Source: AC-32 sp963717725
Lineage (GTDB): Bacteria; Actinomycetota; Thermoleophilia; Gaiellales; Gaiellaceae
NCBI GenBank assembly: GCA_963717725.1
Contig: CAVQWS010000025.1
Coordinates: 124,001-188,000 of the forward strand
Length of the DNA: 64,000 nucleotides
Direction: 5' to 3'
The notes beneath the pieces were generated by a model that saw only the letters and a list, made by a program, of their open reading frames with translations, searched no databases and was not told the origin of the DNA. A program made the position numbers and the translations under genes. Below are positions 42,400-51,444 of the stretch, piece after piece (position 1 is the first letter of the stretch; every line of letters starts with the position of its first letter).

Positions 42400-43227
42400 C
42401 TAGCCGACGAACTCGACCCTGACGGGGTGCTGGTACGTCCCGAGCGCCTCGGCGCGCTGCAGCAGCTCGCGCACCGCCTGCCGGCCCTCGTCGCCGTAGT
42501 CGCAGGTCAGCTCGTTGACGTACATGCCGACGAAGCGGTCGGCGAGCTCCGTGTCGAGCCCGCGCCCGAACTGCATCGCGTACTCCATCGCCTCTTCGCG
42601 GTTGTCGAGCCCGGCCTGGATCGAGTCGCGGAGCACCTCCGAGAGCTCGAACAGGTTCTCCGCGCCGACGTCGCGCCGGGCGACGTTCGCGCCGAGCGGC
42701 AGCGGCAGCCCGGTCTCCAGCAGCCACCACTCGCCCAGGTCGACGACCTTCTTCAGACCCTCGGCCTCGTAGGTGAGCTGGCCCTCGTGGATCAGCAGCC
42801 CCGCGTCGGCGCGGCCCGACTTGACCTCGTCGATGATCGCGTCGAAGGGGACGGCGCGGTAGCGGAACGGGCCGAGGCACATCTTCAGGACGAGGAACGC
42901 CGTCGTCAGCTCGCCCGGGACCGCGATCTCGACGTCGCGCGCATCCGCGGCCGACATCTCTTCCCGCGCGACGAGGATCGGCCCGTAGCCGGAGCCCATC
43001 GAGGCGCCATGGGGCAGGAGCACGTAGTCCTCCTGCACGAGCGGGTACGCCGCCAGCGAGATCGCCGAGACCTCGAGCTTGCCGTCGAGCGCCCACGTGT
43101 TGAGCGTCTGGATGTCCTTCAGGACGTGCTCGAACTCGAAGCGGCGCGGGTCGACCTCGCCCGAGGCGAGGCCCCAGAACATGAACGCGTCGTCCGGGTC
43201 GGGGCTGTGGCCGAGGTGGATCAGCAT
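42400..43227 (-). CDS. mqnD: 1,4-dihydroxy-6-naphthoate synthase (futalosine menaquinone pathway)
   Basis: 275 residues from the ATG at 43227 (an in-frame ATG at 43263 adds twelve residues not typical of the family). MqnD pattern: LIHLGHSPDPDDAFMFWGLASG, VSAISLAAYPLV, GASMGSGYGPILV, LIHEGQLTYEAEGL. A periplasmic-binding-protein-like fold cleaves cyclic dehypoxanthine futalosine to 1,4-dihydroxy-6-naphthoate. This shows the organism makes menaquinone by the futalosine route. Confidence 0.93.
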   Translation of the reverse strand: MLIHLGHSPDPDDAFMFWGLASGEVDPRRFEFEHVLKDIQTLNTWALDGKLEVSAISLAAYPLVQEDYVLLPHGASMGSGYGPILVAREEMSAADARDVEIAVPGELTTAFLVLKMCLGPFRYRAVPFDAIIDEVKSGRADAGLLIHEGQLTYEAEGLKKVVDLGEWWLLETGLPLPLGANVARRDVGAENLFELSEVLRDSIQAGLDNREEAMEYAMQFGRGLDTELADRFVGMYVNELTCDYGDEGRQAVRELLQRAEALGTYQHPVRVEFVG

Positions 43228-43270
43228 CGAGGGGCGGGAGGCTACCGCAATGCCGCCGTACACTTGACGG

Positions 43271-43702
43271 GTGCCGAAGCTCGCGCTCAGCGATGCGATC
43301 CAGGACTACCTGAAGGCGCTCTACCACCTGCAGACCGGCGAGGGCCGCGTCTCGGTGACGGCGCTCGCGCGGGAGCAGAAGGTCTCACCCGCCTCGGCCA
43401 GCGCGATGGTCAAGAAGCTCGCCGCGCTCGAGCTGGTCGAGCACGCGCCCTACCGCGGCGTCCGCCTCACGCCGGCCGGCGAGAAGGTCGCCGTCGAGGT
43501 GATCCGGCACCACCGGCTGCTCGAGCTCTACCTCGCCGACACGCTCGGCCTGCACGTCGACGCGGTGCACGAGGAGGCCGACCGCCTGGAGCACGTGCTC
43601 TCGGAGGAGCTGGAGGCAAAGATCGACAGCGCGCTCGGCTACCCGACACACGATCCGCACGGGGACCCGATCCCGAACGCGAAGCTCGAGTGGCCAAAGT
43701 AA
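43271..43702 (+). CDS. DtxR/MntR-family metal-dependent regulator
   Basis: 143 residues from a GTG. The N-terminal winged helix is LSDAIQDYLKALYHLQTGEGRVSVTALAREQKVSPASASAMVKKLAALELVEHAPYRGVRLTPAGEKVAVEVIRHHRLLELYLADTLG, broken here only for reading. The dimer domain HEEADRLEHVLSEELEAKIDSALGYPTHDPHGDPIP matches DtxR/MntR. The C-terminal SH3-like domain is absent, as in MntR-type proteins. It probably regulates iron or manganese genes. Stops directly against the convergent gene at 43703. Confidence 0.9.
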   Translation: MPKLALSDAIQDYLKALYHLQTGEGRVSVTALAREQKVSPASASAMVKKLAALELVEHAPYRGVRLTPAGEKVAVEVIRHHRLLELYLADTLGLHVDAVHEEADRLEHVLSEELEAKIDSALGYPTHDPHGDPIPNAKLEWPK

Positions 43703-44041
43703 CTATCGGCCGAAGAACCAGCGCTCGAGCGGGCCGAGCAACTCGTCGCGCACGAACGGCTTGACCTTCTCCACGCTGCCGTCCTGCTCGGAGACGACCG
43801 CGTCGTCCTCCAGCGCCTCGTTCGCGGCGACCAGCGCGTCGCTCAGCTCGAAGCCCTGGAAGATGTAGTCGTCGCGCCGGGCCTCGTCGCTGTGCCGGTG
43901 CTGCGGGTTCACCGCCCGCCCGACCGCCCAGGTCGCCCCGGGCAGCCGCTCGATCCAGATCACGATCCGCTCTGCTTCGCCGCGGTCGTCGACGCCGTGC
44001 ACCTCACGCTCGGCGAAGCGGGCGGCCGACGGCTTTCTCAC
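43703..44041 (-). CDS. Small protein of unknown function
   Basis: 112 residues from a GTG at 44041 (a longer frame to 44104 overlaps the divergent gene). Contains VIWIERLPGATWAVGRAVNPQHR, RRDDYIFQGFELSDALVAANEALEDD and ends PLERWFFGR. No membrane helix and no family recognised. Divergent from the small protein at 44076 with a 34-base gap. Confidence 0.6.
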   Translation of the reverse strand: MRKPSAARFAEREVHGVDDRGEAERIVIWIERLPGATWAVGRAVNPQHRHSDEARRDDYIFQGFELSDALVAANEALEDDAVVSEQDGSVEKVKPFVRDELLGPLERWFFGR

Positions 44042-44075
44042 GGGCGTGACTCTAGCGCCGTTAGCATCGCGACCC

Positions 44076-44327
44076 ATGGGCAGGCTTTCCGAGTTCTTCA
44101 GCAACCCGTTCTCGTTCCTCTTCGCACGCTCCTCGGCGGAGGACCGGCTCGCGGCCTACGTGATCCGTGAGCACGAGCGCGGCCGCGAGCTCGACGACAT
44201 CCTCGACGACCCGTACGTCCGCAACCGGGCCCATCCGCAGGAGATCGCGCGCCTGCTCGACCGGCCCGAGGTGATCCACGCCCTCGGCGAGGGCACGGTC
44301 GTGGCCGCGCAGCAAAAACTCGACTAG
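44076..44327 (+). CDS. Small helical protein of unknown function
   Basis: 83 residues from the ATG at 44076: MGRLSEFFSNPFSFLFARSS, then AYVIREHERGRELDDILDDPYVRNRAHPQEIARLLDRPEVIHAL. Hydrophilic after an aromatic N-terminus. No family recognised, though the RAHP and LLDRPEVI stretches look conserved-like. Its stop shares CTAG with the convergent ornithine-cyclodeaminase-like gene. Confidence 0.6.
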   Translation: MGRLSEFFSNPFSFLFARSSAEDRLAAYVIREHERGRELDDILDDPYVRNRAHPQEIARLLDRPEVIHALGEGTVVAAQQKLD

Positions 44328-45253
44328 AGCTCGCGGCCGACGCCGCGCTCGCGGGCTCGCTCGAGCGCGACCGCGCCGATCGCCACGTCCCACGCCGCAA
44401 GGCCGTTCGACTTGAAAACGACGATGTCGTCGTCCGCCTGCCGCCCGGGCAGCTCGCCGGCGACGACCTCCTGCAGCTCGTGCACCTCGAGCCAGTCGAG
44501 CACGCCGGCCTGGACGGGCTCGATCAGGTCGCCCGACTCGCGCTTGGCGTCTTCGATCGAGTCGCAGCAAACGAACGCCGCGCGCTCCAGCGCGACGTTG
44601 TCGAGCTCGCGCCGGCGCGGGTCGTTCGCGCCGACCGCGCAGACGAGCGATCCCGGCCGCAGCCACTCGCCGCGCAGCACCGGGTCGCGCGAGGTCGTGA
44701 CCGTCACGACCACCTCTTGCGAAGCCGGGTCGCGGTGGCTCTCGCCCGGCTCGGCGCCGACCTCCTTGCAGAACTCGGCCAGCGACTCCTCGCTGCGGCA
44801 GTAGGCGACGACCGTTTCGATCGTCGGAACCGCCTCGCGGATCGCGGCCACCTGGCTCCGCGCCTGCCAGCCGCAGCCGATCACGCCCAGCGTCGAGGCG
44901 CCCTCGCGCGCGAGATGCTTCGCGGCGACGCCGCTGGCGGCGCCCGTGCGCAGCTGGCCGAGCTTGTCCGCCTCGATCACCGCCACGTTCTCCTGCGTCG
45001 CGGTCTCGAACAGGAGCACGACGAAGTTCGCGTCCTCGTGCCCGGCCGCGTAGGTCTTCAGGCCGGCGAGCCCGAGCTCGCGGTCGACCGCCCACATCAC
45101 CGCCAGGAAGCCGCCGTCCCAGCGCGTCCGCTGCCGCGGCACGTTCTCGATCTCGCCGGCGGCCAGGCGGCGGAAGCAGGCCTCGACCGCCTCGACGGCG
45201 TCGGCCGGGGTCAGCAGCTCCGCGACCTCCGCCTCGGTCAGGTAGAGCGGCAC
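44324..45253 (-). CDS. Ornithine cyclodeaminase/mu-crystallin family protein
   Basis: 309 residues. LYLTEAEVAELLTPADAVEAVEACFRRLA, GLKTYAAGHEDANFVVLLFE, KLGQLRTGAASGVAAKHLARE and the NAD site TLGVIGCGWQARSQVAAI, then SIEDAKRESGDLI and VVFKSNGLAAWDVAIGAVA define the family. Members include ornithine cyclodeaminases, ketimine reductases and alanine dehydrogenases. The exact reaction is unknown. Confidence 0.88.
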   Translation of the reverse strand: MPLYLTEAEVAELLTPADAVEAVEACFRRLAAGEIENVPRQRTRWDGGFLAVMWAVDRELGLAGLKTYAAGHEDANFVVLLFETATQENVAVIEADKLGQLRTGAASGVAAKHLAREGASTLGVIGCGWQARSQVAAIREAVPTIETVVAYCRSEESLAEFCKEVGAEPGESHRDPASQEVVVTVTTSRDPVLRGEWLRPGSLVCAVGANDPRRRELDNVALERAAFVCCDSIEDAKRESGDLIEPVQAGVLDWLEVHELQEVVAGELPGRQADDDIVVFKSNGLAAWDVAIGAVALERARERGVGREL

Positions 45254-45262
45254 GACGCGACG

Positions 45263-45703
45263 TTACTGCTTCGGGATGAAGCTGATCTGGCCGCTCGTCT
45301 CGAGCACGGCCCAGCGCACCTTGTCGAGCGAGTCGATCTGGCTCAGGCGCGCCTGTTCCTCCAGCTCGTGGCGCGTGAGCCGCTCGCGGTGCACGTTGCG
45401 CGCCAGCACGCGGCCGTCCTCGATCAGCACGATCGGCTCGCCGTCGAGCACCGTCCGCACCCGCTTGAAGCGGAAGTTCAGGTAGGAGACGGCGGCCTGC
45501 ATCATCGCGATCGTGCCGGCAGCGAGGATCAGCCCCGTGACCGAGTAATCGCTCTGCGTGACGCCCTGCTGGACCAGGTCGCCGAGCACGATCAGCAGGA
45601 TCAGGTCGAACGGCTCCAACGAGGAGAGCTCACGCCGGCCGACGATCCGCGTGAGGAAGAAGATGAAGGCAAAGGCGAGGGCTGCGCGGAGGACAATGTC
45701 CAT
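45263..45703 (-). CDS. DUF421 (YetF/YcaP) family membrane protein
   Basis: 146 residues. Two or three N-terminal helices (VLRAALAFAFIFFLTRIVGRRELSSLEPFDLILLIVLGDLVQQGV) precede the DUF421 soluble part RFKRVRTVLDGEPIVLIEDGRVLARNVHRERLTRHELEEQAR and VRWAVLETSGQISFIPK. DUF421 proteins occur in the membrane and affect stress or spore properties in Bacillus. The role here is not known. Confidence 0.9.
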   Translation of the reverse strand: MDIVLRAALAFAFIFFLTRIVGRRELSSLEPFDLILLIVLGDLVQQGVTQSDYSVTGLILAAGTIAMMQAAVSYLNFRFKRVRTVLDGEPIVLIEDGRVLARNVHRERLTRHELEEQARLSQIDSLDKVRWAVLETSGQISFIPKQ

Positions 45704-45712
45704 GGGCTAGGG

Positions 45713-46237
45713 CTAGGGCCAGATCCTCAGGTTGCGGGTAAGAGAGGCGACGGGCTGCTCGCCGTCGTCGAGCTCGAGCTCGAGCGTGCGCGAGCCGACC
45801 GTGGTCGGGTTCACCTGGTAGTCCATGAAGAGGACGTACTTGGCGCCCGCTGCCAGGTGGCCGAGCTCGAGGGCTAGATCGCCGTCACGGCTCGCCTCGT
45901 TGACCGGGCTCGGCTCGATCGTGTTCACCGTCAGGCCGTCGATCCAGTTCTCGTTCAGCACCAGCGTCGCGTGCTGCAACTCCTGGTGGGCCACGATCGT
46001 GAAGCGCGTCTGGTAGAGGAGCCCGCCGCGCACGGCGTCCGGGGAGTCGACCGAGAGCGTGGCCGTCGCGGTCTCGGCCCGCGTCGTCGAGGTGCTTTGG
46101 CCGACGAAGCCGAAGAGGGCGAGCACCAGGACCAGCGCCACGAGGCCGACGAGCGCCCGCCTCACCCAGGGATGCCAGCCGCGGCCCTTCAGGTCGCGAT
46201 GTCGCGCAAGGACGATGCCGTCGGGCTGGTCGGCCAC
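45713..46237 (-). CDS. Single-pass membrane protein with extracytoplasmic beta domain, unknown function
   Basis: 174 residues. One membrane helix after a basic N-terminus (RALVGLVALVLVLALFGFVG) precedes a beta-rich outer part (YQTRFTIVAHQELQHATLVLNENWIDGLTVNTIEPSPVNEASR, YVLFMDYQVNPTTVG). No domain recognised. Ten bases from the DUF421 gene on the same strand, so likely co-transcribed with it. Confidence 0.65.
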   Translation of the reverse strand: MADQPDGIVLARHRDLKGRGWHPWVRRALVGLVALVLVLALFGFVGQSTSTTRAETATATLSVDSPDAVRGGLLYQTRFTIVAHQELQHATLVLNENWIDGLTVNTIEPSPVNEASRDGDLALELGHLAAGAKYVLFMDYQVNPTTVGSRTLELELDDGEQPVASLTRNLRIWP

Positions 46238-46270
46238 GACCGCGGATTCGCTGGAACGAAGGCTGTTCCT

Positions 46271-47449
46271 CTAGCTGTGCGCCCAGGTGACGATGGCGGC
46301 GCCCGCGGCGACGATCGCGCCGCCCACGGCCAGCAGAACCATCAGCGGGCCGCCGCCCGAGGACGAGCTCGTCGACCCCGCGACGGCACGCGGCGCCGCG
46401 GCCGTCTCATAGACGTAGACCGTGCGGTTCCGGCCGAGCTGGTCCGGGTTCGAGAGGAAGCTCTGGAACTGATCCGATCGGACCAGCTCCATGCGCGTCT
46501 CGATCAGCCGCTCGAGCAGCGCGTCGGTCGGCTGCGGATTCCGCGCGACGGCGTCGCTCCAGGTGCCCGCGCCACCCGGCGGGGTCAGGCCACGCACGAC
46601 ATTGTCGGGGCGCGCCTCGAGGCTGAGCTTCGGGGCTCCGCCCCCGGTGACCTCGACCCGGCGCGTCAGCGGCTGCCGGTCGCCGAGCACGAACGAGAAG
46701 CGCACCGTCCGCCCGGCCAGCATCCCGCCGCTCGCCGCCGACGGCGCGGACGGGAAGCGCAGCATGCCCTCCACGCGCAATGGCGCCGAGATCCGAGTCT
46801 TCCGGGGACGCTGCGAGATCGCCCCGCTGATCGTGACGTAGGCGGGCCGCAGGCGCCGGTGTGCCAGCGAGTCGCGGCGCGTGCGGTCGAGCAGCGCGGC
46901 CAGCTCCTTCGGCAGTCCGGTGCCCTGGAACGCGACCTGGGAGGTCGACGTCGCGTTTGTCACCGCCAACTCGTAGCGATCGCCCTCGCGGCGCGATTCG
47001 AGGCGCAGCGGCAGGTACGGCCGCACCGGCCCCGGGCGCAGCTTGGCGTCCGAGACGAGCAGCCTCCGGTTCGAGGAGAACCCCGACCAGAGGATCTGCC
47101 CGCGCCGCTGTCCGGGCTGGGATTCGGAGCCCGGCCCCATGCGCACGTCGAGCACCGGCGCGCTGACGACGATCAGGTAGTCGCCGGTGCCGGTCAGGTG
47201 CAGCCGCTCCAGCGCCCGCACCGAGACGACGCGACCGCTCTCATCGACGCCGGTGCGCACTCGTTGATCGGTGCTCGAGTGGATCTTGAAGGTCAGCGTC
47301 GCCCAGGGCGGAGCGCCGCCCGTGACGAGCGGAGGGCTCGGCGTCGGGTAGGGCGTCGGGCCGGGCAGGAGCACCTGCTGGACGTCGGCGAGCGCCGCGG
47401 CCGGCGCCAGCAGCGCCGCGACGGCGGCCGCCGGCAGCAGTCGCCTCAT
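46271..47449 (-). CDS. Secreted protein anchored by a C-terminal helix, unknown function
   Basis: 392 residues. Signal peptide at 1-21 (RRLLPAAAVAALLAPAAALA), a Pro-rich stretch PTPYPTPSPPL, a large extracytoplasmic part with LVTNATSTSQ-like strands, and a C-terminal helix LMVLLAVGGAIVAAGAAIV followed by TWAHS. Probably an exported envelope protein facing outside, anchored at both ends. No catalytic motif found. It overlaps the substrate-binding protein gene by four bases, so it may be part of the same transcript. Confidence 0.65.
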   Translation of the reverse strand: MRRLLPAAAVAALLAPAAALADVQQVLLPGPTPYPTPSPPLVTGGAPPWATLTFKIHSSTDQRVRTGVDESGRVVSVRALERLHLTGTGDYLIVVSAPVLDVRMGPGSESQPGQRRGQILWSGFSSNRRLLVSDAKLRPGPVRPYLPLRLESRREGDRYELAVTNATSTSQVAFQGTGLPKELAALLDRTRRDSLAHRRLRPAYVTISGAISQRPRKTRISAPLRVEGMLRFPSAPSAASGGMLAGRTVRFSFVLGDRQPLTRRVEVTGGGAPKLSLEARPDNVVRGLTPPGGAGTWSDAVARNPQPTDALLERLIETRMELVRSDQFQSFLSNPDQLGRNRTVYVYETAAAPRAVAGSTSSSSGGGPLMVLLAVGGAIVAAGAAIVTWAHS

Positions 47450-48678
47450 TGCGAGCGGGTCTGCGGGATCAGCGGCAGCGTCGCCGAGAGCGGATCGTCC
47501 TGGACGGGCTGGTAGGTCATGTCGTGGAAGCGGGCGAAGTAGACGTCGTCGTCCACGACGCCCTCGTGGTTGTGCTCGTTGAAGCCGCGCTCGTCACCGT
47601 TCGCGCCCTGCGTCGTGACCTGGTTCAGCGCGGCGGTGATCTTGCCCGGCTCGACCGAGTCGGCGTGGGTGATCGCGGCCAGCAGCACGTGCACGAAGTC
47701 GTACGAGTACATCGCGAACTCGGGCGGCTGGACGACCGCCTGGCCCTGGGCGTTCTTCACGCCCACCGGATCGGCGCCGTAGGTCGCCTCGTACTGCGAC
47801 TGGAAGTTGACGAACGGGCCCGTGCCGACCTCTGCCGTGAGCCGGCCGCCGGCGAAGGTGAGCCCGTCGACCCACTCCGGGTGGTCGGCGAGCTGCTGGC
47901 GGATGAATGGGTCGGAGCCGGTCGGCGGCGTGTAGACGGGAACCTGCCAGCCGATGCTGCGGGCGGCGGTGAGGGCCGAGGCGATCGTCGGCGGCTGCCC
48001 CCAGACGAGCAGCGCGGTGGCTCCGGCGCGGCGCGCGCGCAGGATCTGCGGCGACAGGTCGGTCTGGCCCGCGGGCAGCGTCAGCTTCAGCGCGACCGCC
48101 TCCGGGTTGCTCTCGAAAGCACGCCCGATGTCCGCCGCGCCCTCGCGCCCGTAGCCGCTGTCGTCGGAGAGCAGCGCGACCTTCAGCTTCTTCGGGATCA
48201 GGTACTCGGCGTAGCGAAAGGCGATCCCGTGGTTGGTCGGCGCGATCCTGAAGACGTTCGGCCGGGTCTCCGCGTCGACCAAGCCGGTGCCGCCGTCGTG
48301 GGTGATGGAGACCGAGACGCCGGCCTTCCTCGCCAGCTGCCACGTCGCATCCACGCCGGTGCCGTCGGTGACGATCGAGACCGCGCCCGCGTCGATCGCG
48401 CGCCTCGCGTTCTGGACGGCGGTGCGGGCGGAGAGGTGGTTGTCGTAGAGCTTGACCTTGAGCAGGTAGCTCTTCGAGCCCACGCGGACACCGCCGCCGC
48501 CGTTCAGGTTCGAGGTCGCGAGCTCGACGCCCTGGCGAATCGTCTGCGCAACGTACGGGCTGCCGGTGACCGGGACGTCGACCGCAATCACGAGCCGGCC
48601 GGCCTCGTCGCTCGACCCCTTGCCGCAACCTGCGGCGAGCAACGCGAGACCGGCGATCAGGAACGCGAGTCGCCGCAC
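47446..48678 (-). CDS. ABC transporter substrate-binding lipoprotein (Liv/branched-chain type)
   Basis: 410 residues from a GTG at 48678. Lipobox LLAAGC about 20 residues in, then a Leu/Ile/Val-binding protein fold: IRQGVELATSNLNGGGGVRV, VSIVTDGTGVDATWQLARKAGVSV, LVWGQPPTIASALTAARSIGW, FAMYSYDFVHVLLAAI. It delivers a ligand to the permease-ATPase fusion encoded upstream. Liv-type proteins bind branched-chain amino acids, amides or urea; the ligand is not resolved here. Confidence 0.88.
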   Translation of the reverse strand: MRRLAFLIAGLALLAAGCGKGSSDEAGRLVIAVDVPVTGSPYVAQTIRQGVELATSNLNGGGGVRVGSKSYLLKVKLYDNHLSARTAVQNARRAIDAGAVSIVTDGTGVDATWQLARKAGVSVSITHDGGTGLVDAETRPNVFRIAPTNHGIAFRYAEYLIPKKLKVALLSDDSGYGREGAADIGRAFESNPEAVALKLTLPAGQTDLSPQILRARRAGATALLVWGQPPTIASALTAARSIGWQVPVYTPPTGSDPFIRQQLADHPEWVDGLTFAGGRLTAEVGTGPFVNFQSQYEATYGADPVGVKNAQGQAVVQPPEFAMYSYDFVHVLLAAITHADSVEPGKITAALNQVTTQGANGDERGFNEHNHEGVVDDDVYFARFHDMTYQPVQDDPLSATLPLIPQTRSQ

Positions 48679-48688
48679 GGCCGGGAGC

Positions 48689-50515
48689 CTACAGACGGGC
48701 AGTTCCGAGGTAGGCCTGCTGCACAACCCCGCTCGAGGCCACTTCGGCGGCCGAGCCCTCGGCGAGCACGGTGCCCGCGCCGAGCACGAGCACGCGGTCG
48801 GCGACGCGGCGCACGAGGCGCATGTTGTGCTCGACCACCAGCACCGCGACGCCTCGCTCACGAATTCGGTCGATCACGTCCGCGACCAGTCCGAGCGCCT
48901 CCGGCCCCGCGCCGGCGGCGACCTCGTCCACGAGCAGCACCTGGGGCTCGCTTGCCAGCGCGGCGGCGAGCGCGACCAGACGTTGCTGCGAGGTGGTGAG
49001 CTCGGGGGTTGGCACGTCCGCGGCCGCGGCGAGGCCGACGACCGCCAGGGCCTCGAGCGCAGCGGTCTCGGACGCCTCCTGCTCGCGCCGCGCGTTCGGT
49101 GTCGCGAGCGCGCTGCGGACGAGGCCGCCGTAGCGCCGGCGCACCGCACGACCCACCAGCACGTCCTCGAGTGCGGTCAGCTCGCGGAAGGCAGCGGTCG
49201 TCTGCAGGGTCCGGGCGATCCCGAGCCAGACCCGCTGCGCGGTCGGCGCGTAGGTCACCTCGACGCCGTCGACCACGACCGTGCCCGCGTCCACAGGCTC
49301 GGCGCCCGCGATCAGGCGCAGCGCGGTCGTCTTGCCCGAGCCGTTCGGCCCGATCAGGGCCGCGGTCTCGCCACGGCGGAGCTCGAGCGAGAAGTCGTCG
49401 ATCGCGATCACCCCGCCGTAGGCCTTCCGCAGCCCGGTCACGCTCAGCACCGGCTCGTTCGGCCCGGGCTCGGCCGGGGGCGGCGTCGCCGGCCGGCGCT
49501 GTGGCGGCGTCTCGCGGCGCAGCCCGCGCAGCGCCCAGGGCAGCACGCCCTGCCCGCCGAAGGCGAGCACGAACACGAGCAGCAGCGCCGCCACGGCCGT
49601 GTCGAAGCGCTCGAACGGGAGCTGCAGCGCTCGCGCCAGCGGTCCCGCGGCCAGCCCGATCAGCCCGAGCACGATCACACCGACGGCCGGTCCGAGCGTC
49701 GCAGCGGCCCCGCCGAGCAGCACCGCCACGAGCAACTTGAAGGAGAGGAACGGGTCGTAGCTGACCGGGTCGGCGACCGCCTGCAGCTGCACCGAGAGCC
49801 CGCCGGCGAGGCCGGCGATCGCGGCCGTGGCAGAGAACGCCCCGAGCCGTCGCCACGCGAGCCGAACGCCGAGCGAGGTCGCCAGCGCGGGCGCCTGGCG
49901 CAGGGCAGAGAGCTCGAGCCCCGGCGCGCCGCGCCGCACGGCAACGACCGACAGCGCCGTCAGCGCGGTCAGTGCAAGAGCCACCTCGAAGTGCACCGTC
50001 GGCGTCGCGTCGAGCCCCAGCAGCGAGCGGGGCGGCAGGATCAGTCCCTGCGAGCCGCCCGAGACCGACGGGAAGGCGAGCAGGAAGAGCCAGACCAACC
50101 ACGCGAGCAGCCACGTGCTGACGGCGACGAACTCGCGCCGCAGCCGCACGACGGCGCCGGAGACCACGCCCGCGACTAGCGCTGCCGCCGTGCCTGCCAG
50201 CACCGCCGGCTCGAGCGGCCAGCCCGAGCGCGCGACCAGCAACGCCGAGGTGAAGGCGCCGATCGCCATAAAGGCGCCGGTGCCGAGCGACGGCAGTCCC
50301 GCCGGCCCGACCGTCAGCCCGAGCGCGGTCGCCGCGAGCGCGAGGTAGGCGGTGTCGGCCAGCGCGTCGACACGCACGCCCGGCAGCGACAGGAACGGGA
50401 TCGCAGCAGCGATCGCCAGCGCCGCGAGCGCGAGCCAGGCCGGCGTACGCCAGCGGGCGCGAGCCTCGCCGGCCGCGCGGCGCAGCTCGACCGCGGTCTG
50501 CTCGAGCACGCTCAC
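48689..50515 (-). CDS. Liv-type ABC transporter: permease (LivM-like) fused to ATPase (LivG-like)
   Basis: 608 residues from a GTG at 50515. The first roughly 340 residues hold 8-9 membrane helices of the LivM type (LPSLGTGAFMAIGAFTSALLVARSG, FKLLVAVLLGGAAATLGPAVGVIVLGL). The rest is an ABC ATPase with Walker A LIGPNGSGKTTALRLIAG, Walker B VLLVDEVAAGAGPEAL and the H-loop VLVVEHNMRLVRRVADRVLVL. The signature motif reads LTTSQQ rather than the usual LSGGQ. No separate LivF ATPase is in the window. It sits between the binding-protein and LivH genes, overlapping LivH. Confidence 0.9.
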   Translation of the reverse strand: MSVLEQTAVELRRAAGEARARWRTPAWLALAALAIAAAIPFLSLPGVRVDALADTAYLALAATALGLTVGPAGLPSLGTGAFMAIGAFTSALLVARSGWPLEPAVLAGTAAALVAGVVSGAVVRLRREFVAVSTWLLAWLVWLFLLAFPSVSGGSQGLILPPRSLLGLDATPTVHFEVALALTALTALSVVAVRRGAPGLELSALRQAPALATSLGVRLAWRRLGAFSATAAIAGLAGGLSVQLQAVADPVSYDPFLSFKLLVAVLLGGAAATLGPAVGVIVLGLIGLAAGPLARALQLPFERFDTAVAALLLVFVLAFGGQGVLPWALRGLRRETPPQRRPATPPPAEPGPNEPVLSVTGLRKAYGGVIAIDDFSLELRRGETAALIGPNGSGKTTALRLIAGAEPVDAGTVVVDGVEVTYAPTAQRVWLGIARTLQTTAAFRELTALEDVLVGRAVRRRYGGLVRSALATPNARREQEASETAALEALAVVGLAAAADVPTPELTTSQQRLVALAAALASEPQVLLVDEVAAGAGPEALGLVADVIDRIRERGVAVLVVEHNMRLVRRVADRVLVLGAGTVLAEGSAAEVASSGVVQQAYLGTARL

Positions 50516-51444
50516 TCGCGTTCCTCCAGTGCCTCGGGCGAAGGGCGCAGTGAGATCAGGAGCAACACGAAGGCGAGCGGCAGCACCTCGCGGTAGGACG
50601 GGCCGAGCTGCCAGCCGCCCAGGTGAACGTTCGCGATCGCCGACTCGACCACGCCGAGCACGAGCCCGGCCGCGAAGGCCCAGAGCGGCGGCCCGAAGCG
50701 CACCGCCAGCGCGGCCACGAGCCCCTTCAGCCCGAGCAGCGTGCCCGTGTTGGCGTTGACCGCCTCGCCCGGAGCCGCGGCCACTGCGGCGAGCATCGCG
50801 ATCGCTCCGACGAGCGCGAACGCGAGCGTGACGAGCAGCTCGACCGGAACGCCCACGACGCGCGCGCCCTCCCGGTCGTCCGCGACCGCGCGTAGCGCGC
50901 GGCCGTAGCGCGTGCGCTCGAGGAACCAGGCCGAGCCGAGCGCGAGCGCGATCGCCAGGCCGGCGACGAAGAACGCGCGGGCCTGCACCTGCGCACCGCC
51001 GAGGTGGATGTAGCCCGCCGTGCCCGCGCGATGGAAGGGCAGCGGATCCGGGAAGACGTAGCTCGAACGCTGGAAGGTCGCGCCGATGACTGCGCGGATC
51101 GCGAAGGCGACGGCGGCGGTCCCGGCGACCCAGCCGATCGTCGACCCGCGGGCCAGGTAGGGCTGAACGAGCCCGACATAGGTCCCGGCCCCCGCGAGCA
51201 CGCAGACGGCGAGTCCGACGATGATGGCGAGCAGGAACCGCGGCTCGTGCGCGCCGGACTGGCTCACCGGCGTCGTCCCGGCCAGCACGAGCAGCGTGGC
51301 GAAGATCCCAAGGCCAACCAGGTCGCCGAAGGCGAAGTGGATGATCCCGGTCAGCCGGTAGACGAGCGAGTACCCGGCCGCGAACAGACCGTAGACCCCT
51401 CCGGCCGCGAGCCCGGAGACGATGACCTGTAGCGCGATCGTCAC
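50512..51444 (-). CDS. Branched-chain-type ABC transporter permease (LivH-like)
   Basis: 310 residues from a GTG overlapping the upstream TGA. Eight to nine helices with the LivH features VYGLFAAGYSLVYRLTGIIHFAFGDLVGLG, YVGLVQPYLARG, YGRALRAVADDREGARVVGVPVE and LVAALAVRFGPPLWAFAAGLVLGVVES. It forms the second transmembrane unit with the LivM-LivG fusion. First gene of the operon; its own upstream sequence is replaced by the truncated hydrolase. Confidence 0.92.
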   Translation of the reverse strand: MTIALQVIVSGLAAGGVYGLFAAGYSLVYRLTGIIHFAFGDLVGLGIFATLLVLAGTTPVSQSGAHEPRFLLAIIVGLAVCVLAGAGTYVGLVQPYLARGSTIGWVAGTAAVAFAIRAVIGATFQRSSYVFPDPLPFHRAGTAGYIHLGGAQVQARAFFVAGLAIALALGSAWFLERTRYGRALRAVADDREGARVVGVPVELLVTLAFALVGAIAMLAAVAAAPGEAVNANTGTLLGLKGLVAALAVRFGPPLWAFAAGLVLGVVESAIANVHLGGWQLGPSYREVLPLAFVLLLISLRPSPEALEERE

